From assembly GCF_030936135.1 (NCBI RefSeq), contig NW_026776961.1, positions 62,001 through 126,000 on the forward strand: DNA of 64,000 nt, written 5' to 3'. Position 1 is the first letter of the stretch. Each line of letters begins with the position of its first letter. The stretch is from Gavia stellata (lineage: Eukaryota > Chordata > Aves > Gaviiformes > Gaviidae). Below the pieces are notes generated by a model. The model saw only the letters and a list, made by a program, of their open reading frames with translations, ran no database searches and was not told the DNA's origin. Below, piece after piece: positions 1-13,900 of this stretch. Both the position numbers and the translations under genes were made by a program.

Positions 1-679
1 CAGCCGCATCCACTTCTCTGCCATGCATTTGCCTAGCACCAACTCTAAAGCCATAAGGAAAACCCTGGCAAAAGAAACAAAACACAAACCCAGTCAAAAC
101 ACAGTCAAACAAAACAAGAAAAAAATCAAAACAGCAGCAGCACCACAAAACCAAAGAAAGATCAAATCACTGCAGTTTAGGGGAAGATTTCTCTTTAGCA
201 GAGCTAAATACCCCGGGAATGATGCTTCGTAGACTGCAGCTAACGACACTGGCATTTTCATCATGCCCCAAACCCACTGAAGCAGAAGAAACTCCACGCC
301 CCTGGACTGACTCCATGCTAGAGAACCAAGGCAACACCTAATACCTCTTCCCACCAGCATTTTGTGAAGAATGATGCCATTGCCCGCAAGAGTCACGCTC
401 CCCCCCGGTGGGGGTCCGCTGAGGGAGTGCAAAGCTATCGTGCATGCAAGGGTATGCAGAAGGCAAGATGACAGCCGTCCACAGCACGAGCTGCCTCAGA
501 CCTTCCTGCCTGGGAGCTGGAGTTTCCCCATGAAGGAGCAGAAGTAAACCCAACCACGACGAGCAGTTTGCTCATCTAGGAAGCGGGGCAGGCAAAGCCC
601 TCCCTCAACCCCACAAAGGCACGTGCCTTGGCGAGGGGAACCGAAGCCAGCCCCTCCATCTGCCCCTTCGGCTCCTTAC
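1..679. other. Non-coding stretch at left edge, probably an MROH intron
   Basis: No MROH exon was found here on the minus strand, although the exon ending at 680 has a good donor (GTAAGG read on the minus strand) and leaves two bases of an open codon. The next exon must therefore lie beyond the left edge. The open frames in this stretch show no family resemblance. Confidence 0.5.
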
Positions 680-3600
680 CTGCACGGCTTCTCCTCAAGC
701 ACCTGGCCCTTGAGGAACAGTTGTCTTCCGCCTTCTCCCAGGGGGGAAAGCAGCCGCTCCTCGCCCAGGGTTTCGCTGGCCCACCTCAGGAGGCTGGGAA
801 GGAGGTGGGGAAGCAGCTGCCTGAGCTCCTCCGTGCTCCTCAGGGCAAGCACCACTTCGGAGATGGCACGGGTGATCTGCAGAGAAACGTGACCAAGAAG
901 CCCCTCTTCAGGCAAGGCCTTTTCCCACCAGCCTGGTTCCCCTGCCTGCCTGGGGCAGGGGGGTTACTGTCCGCAATTGTCACTTCTGCGACAGCCTTGT
1001 GGCTCAGGAGCACAACACTGTCCCAGCTCCCCACACTGCTTGAGGCCGGCCCAGCACAGCGCCCTGGGAGTCTCCAGGGGCATCTGCAAAGGGCACCTGA
1101 CTCCCCCTTTTCCGAAGCAGGAGTTACAAAGCAGATGCAAAGCTACAGAAACGTGTCTGCCATTGAACGTACCATCAAAGTCTCCAGAGCAGTCTCATGG
1201 TTGTGCCACTCACAAGCGGAGGAGTTGGTCCCCAGGCAGTTGTTTCGTGCTCTGTTTAGTTTCTCCACTAAGCACCTCAGGACCTGAATCCCAATGGTGC
1301 TTCTCCCCAGGCTCCTCCACAGCTCCACCGTGTCACTGCAAGGGAACAGATGTTCACCCCTGAGCCCGTATCTTCGCAGTCCTGCAGTGCCCTCAAACCT
1401 TCTCCTCCTCTGCAATGGGGCTTACAACGCCCCAGTCACGGCAGAGACACAAGCACGCAGTCTTGCAACACTCAAGACAGCTCAGGCAGAAAAAAGACCT
1501 GCTTCTTAACTGGGCCACCCCAGTGCACGCAAGCTGTGGGGTCTCTGTTTGACTACAGTGGGGAAGTGGCTGGTGCACGTACCTGTCCATGGGCAGACCT
1601 TTCCGGAGGAGACTGCTGATGACGGGCTCCTGGTGAAAGTGGGCGAGGAGAAACACGGCCCAGAGCAGGAAGGGCCTGTGGGTGCTCTGCCGCATGTAGG
1701 TGCAAAGGGTCTTCAGGATTTTTGGCACCTGAATGGAAATGGAGGAGAAAGAAGGGCTCGGTGCATCCTTTACCCCCTCCTGCGGGGCCCAGACACAGTC
1801 ATTCAGCACAGGACCAGTGCCTGCTCCCGTGACACAGGGTCCAGACCTAGCTTGAAACCTCACCCCTTCCACCCTGCCTGGCCCTGGCTCACGTCTGGAG
1901 CTGGGTGTGCTCTTGGCAACTGCGCACACGTACGCACACATGCATGCGCTCACACGCACAGACTCAGTCACTGCATGTGCCTGGGCCCAACCGTACGAGC
2001 AGCTGCGTGCCCTTGTGCACACAGAGGACACGGGCACGTTTCACACCCAACGCTTGAAGAACTCTCCCCACATGTGTGTAGCGATGCAAGAGCAAAACCA
2101 AACACGCTCTTTGAGACCCTGAAGTCGCCTTGCAGGGCCTCTGCAAGGGCACCTGACTCCTTCAGCAGCCCCTTGGCTCGACACACAGGTGGCATTTCTT
2201 GAGCCTGTGCCAACTGCACAGGGTGTCGTTAAACAGCCAACAGGAGCAAAGACAAAGTCAAATGGGAAAAAGGTCGCCTTTACCTCCTGGACTATTTCCT
2301 TCCTGCATTCCACCAGGAAGATGAACACCCACTTCCATAGTGGCTTCACACACGTGGGTGTGACGTGCAGCAAGCTGGGCAGGACCGCAGTCAGAAAGTC
2401 CGTAGCCTGCGCTGGAGGGATGCACTTGCAAACAGCCTGGAGAGAAGTCAGGAACAAGAGAGACCACGTCACAGCTCTGCTCCAGCAATTCAGAATGGAA
2501 AGGAAACTTGACAGAACTGTTAGTTCGGCAGTCGTGCAGGGGGCAATCACTTTTTCCTCCTGCTATGCATACAGTGCTGTTTACATCTGATGCAGCTACC
2601 CGATTGGGAAGTGTCGCCCCCCATGTTGTTTGCTTATTATGTACCAAATTTGTATTCTGACAAGAGCAATCACACACGCACACATATACGGTATCTGCTC
2701 CAGCATGCCTGAAGGACAGTCTTGTCTCAAAGCCTCCTGCTACTTGCTAACAACAGCCATCCTGGACAGCTTGCTCTGGAGACAGCGAGGGACGCTGGAG
2801 GGGAGCAGGGAGATGTGCAGGAGCCCAGGAGCTGGGCCCCCACCCCGCTCTTTTGGGGCCAGTTACCTTTGCTATTTTGGCGCAGGTCTGCACGGTGTCT
2901 GGGCTGTTCAGCTCCTCACCAAGGCACCTGATCTCATCTGCCTGAGGCACCACCTCCATGGTCCTGGCTGGAACAAACACCAGAAGAAAAGGGGAGTCAC
3001 GCCCACAGAAAGGCAACCTCTGGCCCTAGATACTGCTCAAGGAGAACCCAGGGGGTGGCAGTGAAAGCCACAGGGAAACCCAGGGCCCTCCTGAACTCGG
3101 TGCAGCAGGATTTCCTGAGCCCGATAAATGGCTGACAAATCCCGGGCTGGAAAGAGCCCTCTTCCTCCTCGAACCATTTGTTGGGGCTTCAGGGTTTCAG
3201 CAGCTACTGGCCTCTGATCCCAGCAGCTGTGTCCCCTATTCCCACACAGGCCACCATCGTCTCTGGGAGGCAGGAAACCTCCCCGTGACTGCCTCAGCAC
3301 AGGCAGACCCTGCTGCCTGAAGAGGAAACGGTTCAAACACAACCCTTTGCGGCACGCCCCGGGCCTGCAGTTCAGATCCCTCTTCCCTGCCCAGTTTGCT
3401 CTGGGCAGCAAATTGGTTTCCTCTCTTGTGCTCGGCAGGAGAGTTCTTCCCTGGCGGCGATGAGTTTGGATAGTTTGCCTGGGGAGCTGCCTGTCTCTCC
3501 AGGCTCAAGGCAGGGAGCAAGGGGGAAGGCACCCTCTGGAATGTCAGGGGCCTCATCCGAGCGAGTTGTCTGACCACCCTCTGTCTCTCCTGGAACATGG

Positions 3601-4937
3601 AGGGGGGCAGACATGGAGGGGGACAGTCCCCAGCATTGGTGGCAATGTCCTGCTCTCAGACAGCAGTGAGGGATGGCCCTGACCAACCGCACACATGCGC
3701 TGCGGAGGTGGGACTCAGCGACCCTCTCCCAGGGATCCTTCCTGACATGTCCAGGGAGGCAGAGGGCTAACAGGGTGGGGGCACAAAACCAGCCAAGCAC
3801 GTTGCCTCCCGCTTCCCTCCTGGGGACAGGGCCTGGCCCTGCAGGATCCCAGTGGTGCCAGGCCGGGAAGGGAGGGAGGATCAGGCTGAGCAAGGCTGGG
3901 AAGCGCCCACTCTCCTTACCTTGCATTTGGAGAAGGTAGCCAAGGCAGACCCATGCCCTCTGGCGGGACGTGGCCAGGCAGTCGCTGGTCAGAGTTGCCA
4001 GCAATCCCACCAGGGAGCCGAACCGCTTGCAAGGACGTCCTCTCTGCAGGGGAGAGCAGCAGGAAAAGGGTCGCAGGCAGCCCCAGCACCCGCTCGCTTC
4101 TATCGCCCATCCTGCTCCCTGAGCAGCGACCGGGCAGAGGGGCAGGCAGAAGGGCTGCCCCGTAATCCCTGGAGCCCCAAAACCCAGCACCCAGTTGGGC
4201 AGGGTTCCCTTCTGGGGCCATGAATGGTGGGAAAAGGGCGCCAGGGCACGCGAGGGGGCTCTACTCACCATGAGCTCGAATCGCTCCTTGCAAGCTCCCA
4301 GCACATGGGCACAAACCTGCAGGGCTCTCTCCCGCTCCCATTCGTTGGCTGAGGTGAGCCAGCCCTTCAGGACCTGAGGCAGGGTGCATCTCTCTCACAA
4401 CAGGCATCTTTCTCTCCCGGAGATCCCTCTCCAACTCCCTCCTTCTCTGGCCCCTTCCCAGTGCCAACCCCAGCCCCACCGAGCACTGGCACTGCTGCCT
4501 CCACTGCCTCGCTCCCTCCAGCTGCCTCTGCCCTGAGGCTGCTGTTGCTACACTGCCAGCGTCTCCCGACTCCAGCCTTCCTCCAGGCTGCTCTCAGCCA
4601 GCTCAGGGCTGGCTCTGGGCTTTCCCTCCATCAGGGCCCACTGCTCTGCCTGGCCAGAGGCTGCAGTGGCCGGGCGCTCCCGTCCCCCAGCTCAGCCCCT
4701 GGCCCCGGCCAGACGCACAGCCTCAGAGCAAGGAGCCAAAGCCCCACATTCCCGCAGGAAAGGTATCCACCTCCTAACACCCTCTAAGGCCTCCACTCTC
4801 TGCCCCTGAAACACTTTCCCTCTTGCCCCACGGCTACTCACATGGACCATGTCATCAAAGCAGGCAGAGGTCACCTCTGCCTCCAGAAAGGTTTCTAGGA
4901 GATGGCCCAGATCTTCCACGCATCTCCTGTGCAGAAG
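680..4937 (-). CDS. MROH: MROH exons 24-31 (about residue 885 onward)
   Basis: Blocks in order are VEDLGHLLETFLEAEVTSAC, LKGWLTSANEWERERALQVC, FGSLVGLLATLTSDCLATSR followed by QRAWVCLGYLLQMQ, EVVPQADEIRCLGEELNSPD, IPPAQATDFLTAVLPSLLHV, MRQSTHRPFLLWAVFLLAHF, ELWRSLGRSTIGIQVLRCLV and AISEVVLALRSTEELRQLLP. Each exon pair keeps phase (for example 124 bp leaving one base, then 101 bp supplying two). The last exon seen leaves two bases, so the C-terminal solenoid continues off the left edge. No stop, frameshift or damaged splice site was seen. Confidence 0.88.
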
Positions 4938-7900
4938 CTGAAAGCAGGAAAGCAGAGCTGAGGTTCTGCATCATGGGGGCTGCCGGGGCGCACTGAGGTG
5001 GGATCCTGACCCAGGGGTGGGCAGGCACTGGCCAGCGGGTACCTGCATGTTCACAGCTGCCCTCACTGTCTTCCTGCCCTTTTTCATCTGCTCCTTGGAA
5101 GGACAGGACAAGACAGTCTGGCAGCACACTGCCAGCAGCTTGTGATTTTCCTCCCGCCTCAGAGGTGGCCTCAGCTTGCTGGCCAGAGGAAAAAGGAAGA
5201 GAAAACACAAAGGAGATTTACTGTCTCCAGAGTGGCTCAAACCACACCTGGGTTCCTCCTAATCGAGGGCCCCAAATCCAACACACCCCCGCCCACGCCA
5301 GCGAGCACTGCCTTCAGCGCCAGCAATTCCTGCCTCCTCCCAGGCAGCAGGCAAACCCCTGCCCCCAGGTTAAGGAACCTCGGGGGCTCCCTTCCTGTGG
5401 GAGACACCCGACATGGGGAACACCCTCCCACTCCACAGCCCCAGCAGCTCCCGGCCCCATGCTCAAGGCCACTGGGGCTGCCCCAGCCAGCTGGGATGGG
5501 GCACACTGGGAGTCCCCACAGCCTGGGGAACAGACCTCACCTCAACTCCTCCAGGGCCTGGAACACTCCATACACCAGGGAGTCCCAGGGCTCCCCCTTG
5601 ATCCAGTCCTGCAAGTCCCAGAGAGAGAAGCACAGAGTTGGCAGGGGCACGAGACAGCCCTCCCGCCTCCCCTGGGGACAGGCTCTGCTGCCAGGCCTGG
5701 GCAGACACTGCCCCGTCACCCCCACGCATCCCCAAAGGCACTGCAGGAGGGACCCTGCTCCCCAACCACAGCCACCCAGCACCAGCACTCAAGAGCCCCA
5801 CCAGCTCCGGACACAGCTCCAGGAGCTCACGTGAAGCCCAGAGACCATCGTGCCTCTGGGGTAACGAGTCCGATGGCACAGCCCAAAACTCCCCCGTGCG
5901 ACCGCCCCGGCTACAGGCACTCACCAGCAAGGTCCACGTTGCCTCCTGCTTTAAGGACAGCTCAAAGCTGCCGCAGTCGCCCACAGCCTGGATGGCACAG
6001 CTGACCTCGGTGATGCTCTGCACCAGGGCGAGCTTGAGCTGCAAGTCCTGAGGCCAAAGAGAGCAAAGCACCCCTTCAACTCTTTGAAGGGCTGAGAGGT
6101 GGAAGAAGAGCATGGGCAGGGGAAACCCATGGGGGGCTGGATCTGGACGTTGAGGACAAACCCTTCCTTGGGAGATCTTTAGAAAGGGACCGTCCACCTC
6201 GGTGCACCCCAGCCCCAAGGGGCTGAAGCTGGGACACCCAGGCATCCCTGCCCTGTGTGCCCCATGCTCCTACCCTCTGTTTAGCTCTGGAGAGCCGCAG
6301 GATGTTGCCCACGATTTCTTTATCCACGCGGGTGAGCAGCTGCTCCTTGGGGGCACGCAGTGCAATGCCGCTGTAGGTGCACATCAGAGCAGCACGAATG
6401 GCCTGGGCGCTCTCCATCTTCTGCTGCTGCTGGACCTGTGTCAACAGAGATGCCCTGAGAGGTCAGCCCCAGGACTTTGGCAGGCTCCTGCGGCAGGCCC
6501 TGCCCTGCATCCTCACCAGCTCCTTGTTTCCCTGGGCACCTCCCAGCAGCTCCCCAGGCCACTCCTCGAGCTGCGAGTTCCAAGGCCAGAAGTTGTTCCC
6601 ATCCCACAGCTTGGGATCTCGCATGGGGATGGGGATGAGGTGCAGCCAGCATCGCACACACTGCTGGCTCTTTTACCACTGATTTGAGAGGTCGGGGAGG
6701 TGCCTGGAACCTTTCTGTGGAAAGGTATCTGACATAGCCTGTCACAGTCCTGCTCAGACACGCAGCCCGTGCTCGTCAGGGGTGCAGATGAGCCCACTCT
6801 GCTCACCTCCCCAGGCCAGGCTGCACCGCTCTCTCTGTAGGGCCCTGCCCTGCCCTGAAAGGCTTCCCCACAGCCCCCAGGTGGGGAGCAGAGCCAGCGA
6901 GACTTCACCAGGCTCCTGCTCTTGGCCCTCAGCTTTGGGGAAGGGTCAGAGTGTCACACCGTGCCCACCCCCTTGTCGCTAGCTCCTGCTGAAGTTAAGT
7001 CAGGGGCAAGGTGGCTGCAAGCAAGCAACCGCTGCAGCTGCCCCAGCTGGGTGGCTCTGATCCACCCGGTGTCAAACCCCCTCCTCTCCAAAGACACCTC
7101 AGGGGCCCCAATGCCAGGACGTTCCCTCTGAAACACAGGTCTCGGGTAGCTCTTACACGAATGCTTATCTAAAGGCAGCTGCCACAACTTGGCTGCTGCA
7201 GGTGTAGAAGTGAAAGAAGGCCAAAAAAGGAAAGCCAAACAGGGAAACCCTGGATCCTTTACCTTCCAGCCCATGGAAGTCTGATAAAACCAGCCTCTGG
7301 TGAAAGCAGTGGAGAACATGTTCACTGTGTCCAAGACCAGATGGAAGTGGCTCTCAGCCGTGTGGGACACAACAGAAATCATTCCCTGCAACCACAGAGA
7401 AACAGGGAGTTGGCTCCAGCCCAGGCACTCGGCCATGGCCAGCAACAACGGCCAGGCAGGACATTGCGGCAAGGGGGAAATGGCAGCAAGGGGGAAATCG
7501 AGGTCTGGAGCAGCCCTGCCTCTCCCCCAGGAACAGGCAGGGGATGCGCAGGACATGAACATCACCTCACCTGGGCTTCAGACAGCTGCACAGGGTTTGT
7601 CTCCTGCAGGAACCTCAGCACCTGCCCTTGGACGTGTCTGAGATCCTGACAAGCTGCCAGCACTGTCCCAAGGGCCTTGTACAGGAAAAGCTGCAAGAGA
7701 GGAGGCCACGTCCGAGATGTGGTCATGGACCGACCTGTCAGGAAAGGTCTGGCCCCAGACAGACCCGACCACCCCTGGTGGTAGCCAGCCACTGGAGTAG
7801 CCCAGGGAGGTGCATTTTGGGGGCAAGAGAAGGGGAAGCAATGAAAACCGCCTGCGTGGGCAGAGCCCCAGCCCTGGCGCGGGGCAGGAGACACACCTTC

Positions 7901-10900
7901 TCCCAGGAGCCGGGGGCAGAGCTGCCCAGCTGCTGGCTCAGCTCCTGGCTCAGGCCCATGGTCCAGGCCCTGTCCTCGATGGGCTCCAGTGACGCTCGCA
8001 GGAACTGTGGGGAACAGAGAGGAAGCGAGTGTTCCCCTGCCCTTGGCCAGGATGCTTTCTACGCTCGCATGTCCCGGGACACTGCTGAGGGGAGCTACTG
8101 GGAACGGCAGACTCTTCCCCTGCCCCACCCAGCCCTCTTTTCACCAGCCTCCCTCTTCTCCTAACACCTCAGGCGAGACCTCCCCGGCATGCCAGACATA
8201 GAGGAGGAGGCAGTGCTAAGGCGTGTGCCACAGCGATAGAGGGCATTAGCCATCAGCCGTGGCACGTGCGCAGACAGCAGCTCCTCTGAGCGGGCAGGCA
8301 CCTACTGCGGGGGGAGGCACAGGGCACTCAGGAGGTGCCCCCAACTCCTGCTGCCTACACAGGCAGCCCCGAGCTTCCTCCCACAACTTTGTCTGTTCCC
8401 TCTTCTCCCCCTCTATTTGTGACACCCCCCAAGGATGCTGTACCTTGAGCACACGATGCTCCCACTCTGCAGAGTCCAGGGACCTCTTGGTTTTCCCTAG
8501 AAAGCAAGAGGAAGCAAAAGCCCTCGCTGCTATTTAAGCTCACACCAAAGACGAGCCCTGTGGTCTCCTCTGCGGTCAGACCTCCCAACATTCCCAGGCC
8601 ATCAGGCTAGAAAGGGCCTACAAGCACCTACACCAAAGCCCTTGTGAGGCCAAAGACACAGGAGGGATCCCAGGAACATTTGTCAGGGCCACTGATTCAA
8701 GCTGGGCAAGGACGTGCTGTCCACAACAGATCCCCACTGCTTGACTGCAGCTCCCAGAACAACTCCGACCACTGCGTGCCAGCGTGCATTGGCAACACAC
8801 ATTTTCTCCTTAATGACCCACCACTTTCTGCCCATTTGCAGCTCTTCTCCCAGGCTATTGCCAAGGACAGCTGCTGCAAACCTGGCCTGGCCTGGCAACT
8901 TGGTTCTCCAAAGCCAGGGGCTGCACCCCCTCCAGGAGCACCAGTCCTGTCCCTCCCCCAAACACCATCCCGGCCAGGACATGGGGGTGCCGCCAAGACC
9001 TGCCCTCCAAAAGGACATCAACAGCCCCATCCATCCCCTGGGCCAAATCGACACTGGGGGACGGCTGCCCCCAGCCTCAGCTTTGGCTCCCTGGAAGGGG
9101 AAAGGCTGCAGAGCAAGTGCTGGGGAACTGGGGACAATTCTCCTCCGTCACGCTGGGAAGCTGCATTTTCCTGACCCCCTTCCCTCCCCCCAGCCTCTCC
9201 CTCCCCACCCGCACTTTACCTTCCAAGTACTGCAGCAGGAGGGGGATCTCGGTAGTCCACACCACCCCCAAGGCTCGGTGTATCCTGCCATGCAGGGCCT
9301 GCAGCAGCTGCAAGGCAGCGACTGCACGTTCGCCGCTCTTGTGAGGAGCTGCTGCCACCACCTAGGCGAGGGCAGGAGAGAAGGGTCACTCCTGCCACCA
9401 GAGCTGCAGTTTTTCCCGGGAGGGAGGGAGGGAGCTTGATGACGCTCCTGCACCCAGGGTGCTGCTAGCCCCAAGAAAGGAGTGGGATACCGGACAGGCC
9501 CAGGCAGTCTCAGGCACACTACCTCCTCCTTGGGGGATCCCGGCACGGGCCTCAACAGCATCTCTGCCCTGGGCTCCCCCACCACCCCTGGCCAGAAAAG
9601 CTCTTTCCCCCAGGCCCCACTACTCACCAGCAGTCGAGCCAGCAGGGCCTGGGGAGCCGGCAGCCGGGCTGTGGGGAGGAAGAAAGGCTAGGTGAGCCAA
9701 CGAGCCCCTGCCATGCCGTGCCCATCGCGCCTCCGATGCCCCACACAGGGCTGAGGGCTGAGAGCAGCTGTGCTGCCACGGTGCTGACCCGGGAGAAATC
9801 CCCAGGGCTGCCCAGCACGGGACGAAGGCAGCTCCAGCATGGCCAGGAACAAGCCCCGGCTCGCCAGGGGAGTGCTGCGAGCAGGAGAGACGGGCCTCTG
9901 CACTGGGCAAGGGGCAATGCAGGGCAGAGCCCCTCGTGCCCAGCAGCAGAGCCTGGCTCCGCCCTTTGGTTCTCCCAGGCTTCTGCTGAGGGCTGGCAGG
10001 GTGCATGTAGACACAGACTGGCCAAGCCCCTGGCTGAACCCATTAGCTTCTACCTCGCTCCTGGGAGTCCACGGCGTCAGGCTCCTCCTCGTCTTCTTCA
10101 CACCCTGCGCTCTCCCGTCTCTCAACTAGGGCTCGGAGACAGCGGGAGAGCGGGATCAGCATGCCGCTGTACTGGGCTGGCACTACGTACTGCAGCAGCC
10201 TCGGCCACAGGAGCTGCAGAGAAGAACCAGGCAATTCACCACATCAGCATTTCTATTCAGCTCGAAGACAAAAGTGACAGTCTGCTTTTCCCTGAGCCTT
10301 GTGTGCTTCAGCACATGTGAGGGGAGAGGTTCACAGCATGGGGAAGCACGAAGAAAAATGTCCTGAAGGCAAGAAGTGGCCACAGCAGCAGGGCACAGGG
10401 TGACTTACTTTGGTCATCCCTCTCAGAGAGACGTCCAGCGAGCCCAGGATGTCCACACACAGGGCTCGAAGAGCTCCTTCCTCCGGTGTTACCCAGGCAA
10501 AAAGGCCTCCTGCCACCTGTAAGACAGAGTTGGCAAAACCCCTGTTACTCTCAGCTCCCGACCGACAAGGCTCAGGCATGGCCTCACCAGTGCTCCTGCG
10601 CCAACCTCCCAGGAGCACTGACCTCCAGAAGGAGGACAAAAACGGCCAGACCCAGCTCGGGAACCACTTCCCAGACCCTGGGAAGGACTAGAAAGCCCTG
10701 GAGCAAAGCAACACGCACAGATCCCCCGGTTGGAGGGAGGCTCTAGCCAGAGGGAAGGTCCTCAGCAAGTCAGCAAAAGGCTCAGCCATGCCCATCCTTC
10801 ATCTCCTGGGCACCCAGATGGAAACACTCACCAAAGGGACTGCCAGACGGCCTGTCCCCTTGCCAGAAGGGATGCGGGTCCCCAGACTGCTATTGGATGG

Positions 10901-13900
10901 GCAGGGCATGCTTTGGAGGGCCAGAGTATGAGAACACCACAGAAAGATCCTCTAGCCAGGCCCATCTGGCTGCAGTGGCTGTGTTTTGCTGATTGTCTGT
11001 GAGCACTTAAGGATGGAGGATGTCCTGTCCCTAGAAGACCCCTCCCTTTGCAAGGCAGCTTTGCTGAAGGTGTCTGTGGGCACAGCTCAGCCTGTGGGGT
11101 GCGCAGGCAGCCCCACAGTCCCAGGTGGCACGCCCGGGTGCAAACCCTCATCATTCACTGACGTCTCCACCAACATCAGCACACACACACACGAGGAACA
11201 GCCATTTGCAGGTCATTCCAATGGCAGCGCCGGCGCTGATGGCCCTGCAGCGTGGAGCTCTCCATGCTCAAGGATGCCTGCAGAAGCTCTCAGCACAGGC
11301 CAGGCACTGCTGGAAGCCCCAGGTGTCTCGCTCTGCCCTTACCAGTCTGCCTGAGGTCCGGCTGAACTCGCTGAAGATGTGCCCCACCACATCCCATGCC
11401 CAGCAGCTCTGGGAGCCAGAGCTGAGCAGCTCCCGGATGAACTCCAGAACTGCCCTCCGCACCTGCCAGGGGAGAGCGTGGTTACGGTCCTCCTGTTCAA
11501 AATCCAAAGGGAAGCCGCCTTTGCTTGGGGGCAGCCTTTGTGGCTCGCGGAGAGATGACAAGCGCACGGCAGAAGCTTTCGCTCCGGCCATCAGGGCTGG
11601 GCTTTAGCACCAGGCTGGACGGGCATTTGCTCCACAGAGCACAGCGACCTCCCTGCTCCACTCTGCCAGCTCTCCCCAGGGAGAAGCCATCACCCACTGC
11701 CTGGGCAATGCGCCGGCACTTCCCCAGGCACCCCAGCTCTGCCCTGAGGGAAAGGCTTCCTCTGCCTCCCCTGGTGGCACTGTCCCTTCCCAAACCAGCT
11801 CACCTGGGCACTGGGGTGGTTGCACACTGACTCCACGGCCTCCATCACCTGGGGCAGCTTCTCTCTCACTGCAGGTGCTGGAAGAGATATGGAGAGGTGT
11901 GCATTGAGGCAGAGCCCCAATGGCAGAAGCTTCCAAGTTTTTCGCACACCAACGGGACAGAAAAGCGGGGCCTGACTCTGACTTCACAGGAGGCAGCGGC
12001 ATAGCCAGAGCGACTCCATTTCTAGAGGCACAGCTGTTTTATAGGGACTGAAAGCTATGGTAATATGGTAACACAGAGCACGTGAGAAATGACTTGGGTA
12101 CAAGCAGCTCCTGTGCACCAGCCCACCCGCCCACCCACCAGCCTGCCCGTGTTACTGAGCTTGGAGCATCATCCCTGGTGTGCACCATTTCTAACTGCTG
12201 GAGGAGAGCTCGAGCCCTGTCGCAGGGCGTCAGCTCGGCTGGGGGACCCGCTCTTTGCAGCTCCTTTTGGGTGCAGGTGCACTGCTTTCAGCCCGTTCCT
12301 GCTCTCAGCCCAGCAGCCCCAACCCCTGCCTTCTGTCCCTGGCCCATGGCACTGACCGTCAGAGTGGGCCAGCGCTCCCAGCAGGCCCAGGGCTGCCACG
12401 CGACCGGCCTTGCTCCCACCGCTCTCCGGGGAGTGCAGAAACATGCCCGTCTCCTCAGGGCATATTCGTGCTGCAGGGAAGAAATCGCATTCTGCACTAG
12501 CAGGCAGCTGCCTCTGACTGCCGAGGACAGGGAGAGAGCCGCCACAGCACGACGGGGGATCGCCCAGTCTCCTCTCCTTACCCTGCAGCGCGATGCAGCG
12601 GGGAAGTTCTGCCTTAGGGGCCAGGCCAGGCTCTTTGGTCACGTCAGGGAGCTGTGGGAACAAGGTCTGTTTTAAAGAAATCTGCATCAGCATTGAGGGG
12701 GACTGAAAAGAAAGGGTGCTCTCTGCCCTCCTCTCCCAGAGTCCTGCTGTGACTTGGCTGAGAGGGAAATCACTGTGGGAACAGGGCTGCCCCTCAGGCC
12801 CATTCCGAACAGCCAGGATCAGGCCTCCTGCAGCCTTAAGGAACCTACGTGGCACCTGTCTCACAAATCCTGGCGTGTTCCTGGCCTGCAGGAAGGTCTG
12901 TGAGACAACGGGGGAGGAAGAGGAGGCTAAAGCTACTTAAAGGCACTTGGGAAGGGAGAAATCCAGCACATCTGGGAGAAGGGGAGTCCCTAACAGCAGC
13001 TCCCAGGGAAAACCACAAACCCTCCTGGATGGGGCTTCTTGTTTGCCCTCCCCTCAGAGCAGCATCGGCAGGGTCTCTTTCCTCTGAACAGAGCCCGCTG
13101 TTGACAACTCCGTTTCCCGGCACTTCCCACTCATCAGACCTCAGCCCTCACTGGACAGGACTGGACATAGCGCTGGGCATTAGGGCAAAGCTCTTCCCAC
13201 ACACAGAGCGCTACAGAGATGGCAATGCCTCCCTTCCTGAGAAGACAAGCCCCGGGGACTCTTGCCTCCCTTCTGGCCCCTCCCCGCATTTCTCTTTTCT
13301 TGCCCAAAGAGTGCGGGGAAGTCTCAGGCCTCCTCTGCTCTCCCCCTCCCTGTTCCTTCTCTAAGGCCTTCCCAGCTCCTCCTGGCACCCCACAGCTCCC
13401 CAGTGCCTCGTGGCACTCGCGCAGACCCACCCCAGCAGCCACGCCGGGCCCTGCGCAACACCTCACCTTGTTGACCCGGGAGGTGTCTCGGACCTCCTGA
13501 GATTGGTGCAGCAGCCAGAGGAGCTGCTCCCAGGCATGCTCGCGGTGCTGCTCCTCACGCAGCAGGACCTCCATCATGGCAGCCACCGCCCTGAGCACAG
13601 CCTGCTTGTCCTGAAGAGGGAAGGGAGAGGCTCTGCTTGGAGGGCTGAAGGTCTGCCTAGCACTCAGCATCGCCTGCACACCAGTCTGCCCTTCCCACTG
13701 GGAGGGGTTTCCCTTTCCCTTCTGCCCTGCAGCAGAAGGGCTCACTCCAGAGGAGAGAGAGCAGTTCCCCACGCTCGCACCCCAGCCCTCCCTGCAGAAA
13801 GGCCCCAGGACTCAGCTGCTTCCTGCCAGAGAGCCTCCAGCCCCAGGCACAGTGACAGCAGGCTCCCGGCCTGGGATGCTTTCTCATTCAGACCGCTCCC

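Noticed and set aside
628..1287. 219-codon plus-strand open frame
   Set aside because: It runs antisense through MROH exons and introns in GC-rich DNA and shows no family likeness. Composition explains its length.
3372..4304. 310-codon minus-strand open frame in the MROH region
   Set aside because: It reads through two real MROH exons (4269-4304 part and 3920-4043) and their introns. The splice sites and phases show the exons are short, and the rest has no likeness to the family.
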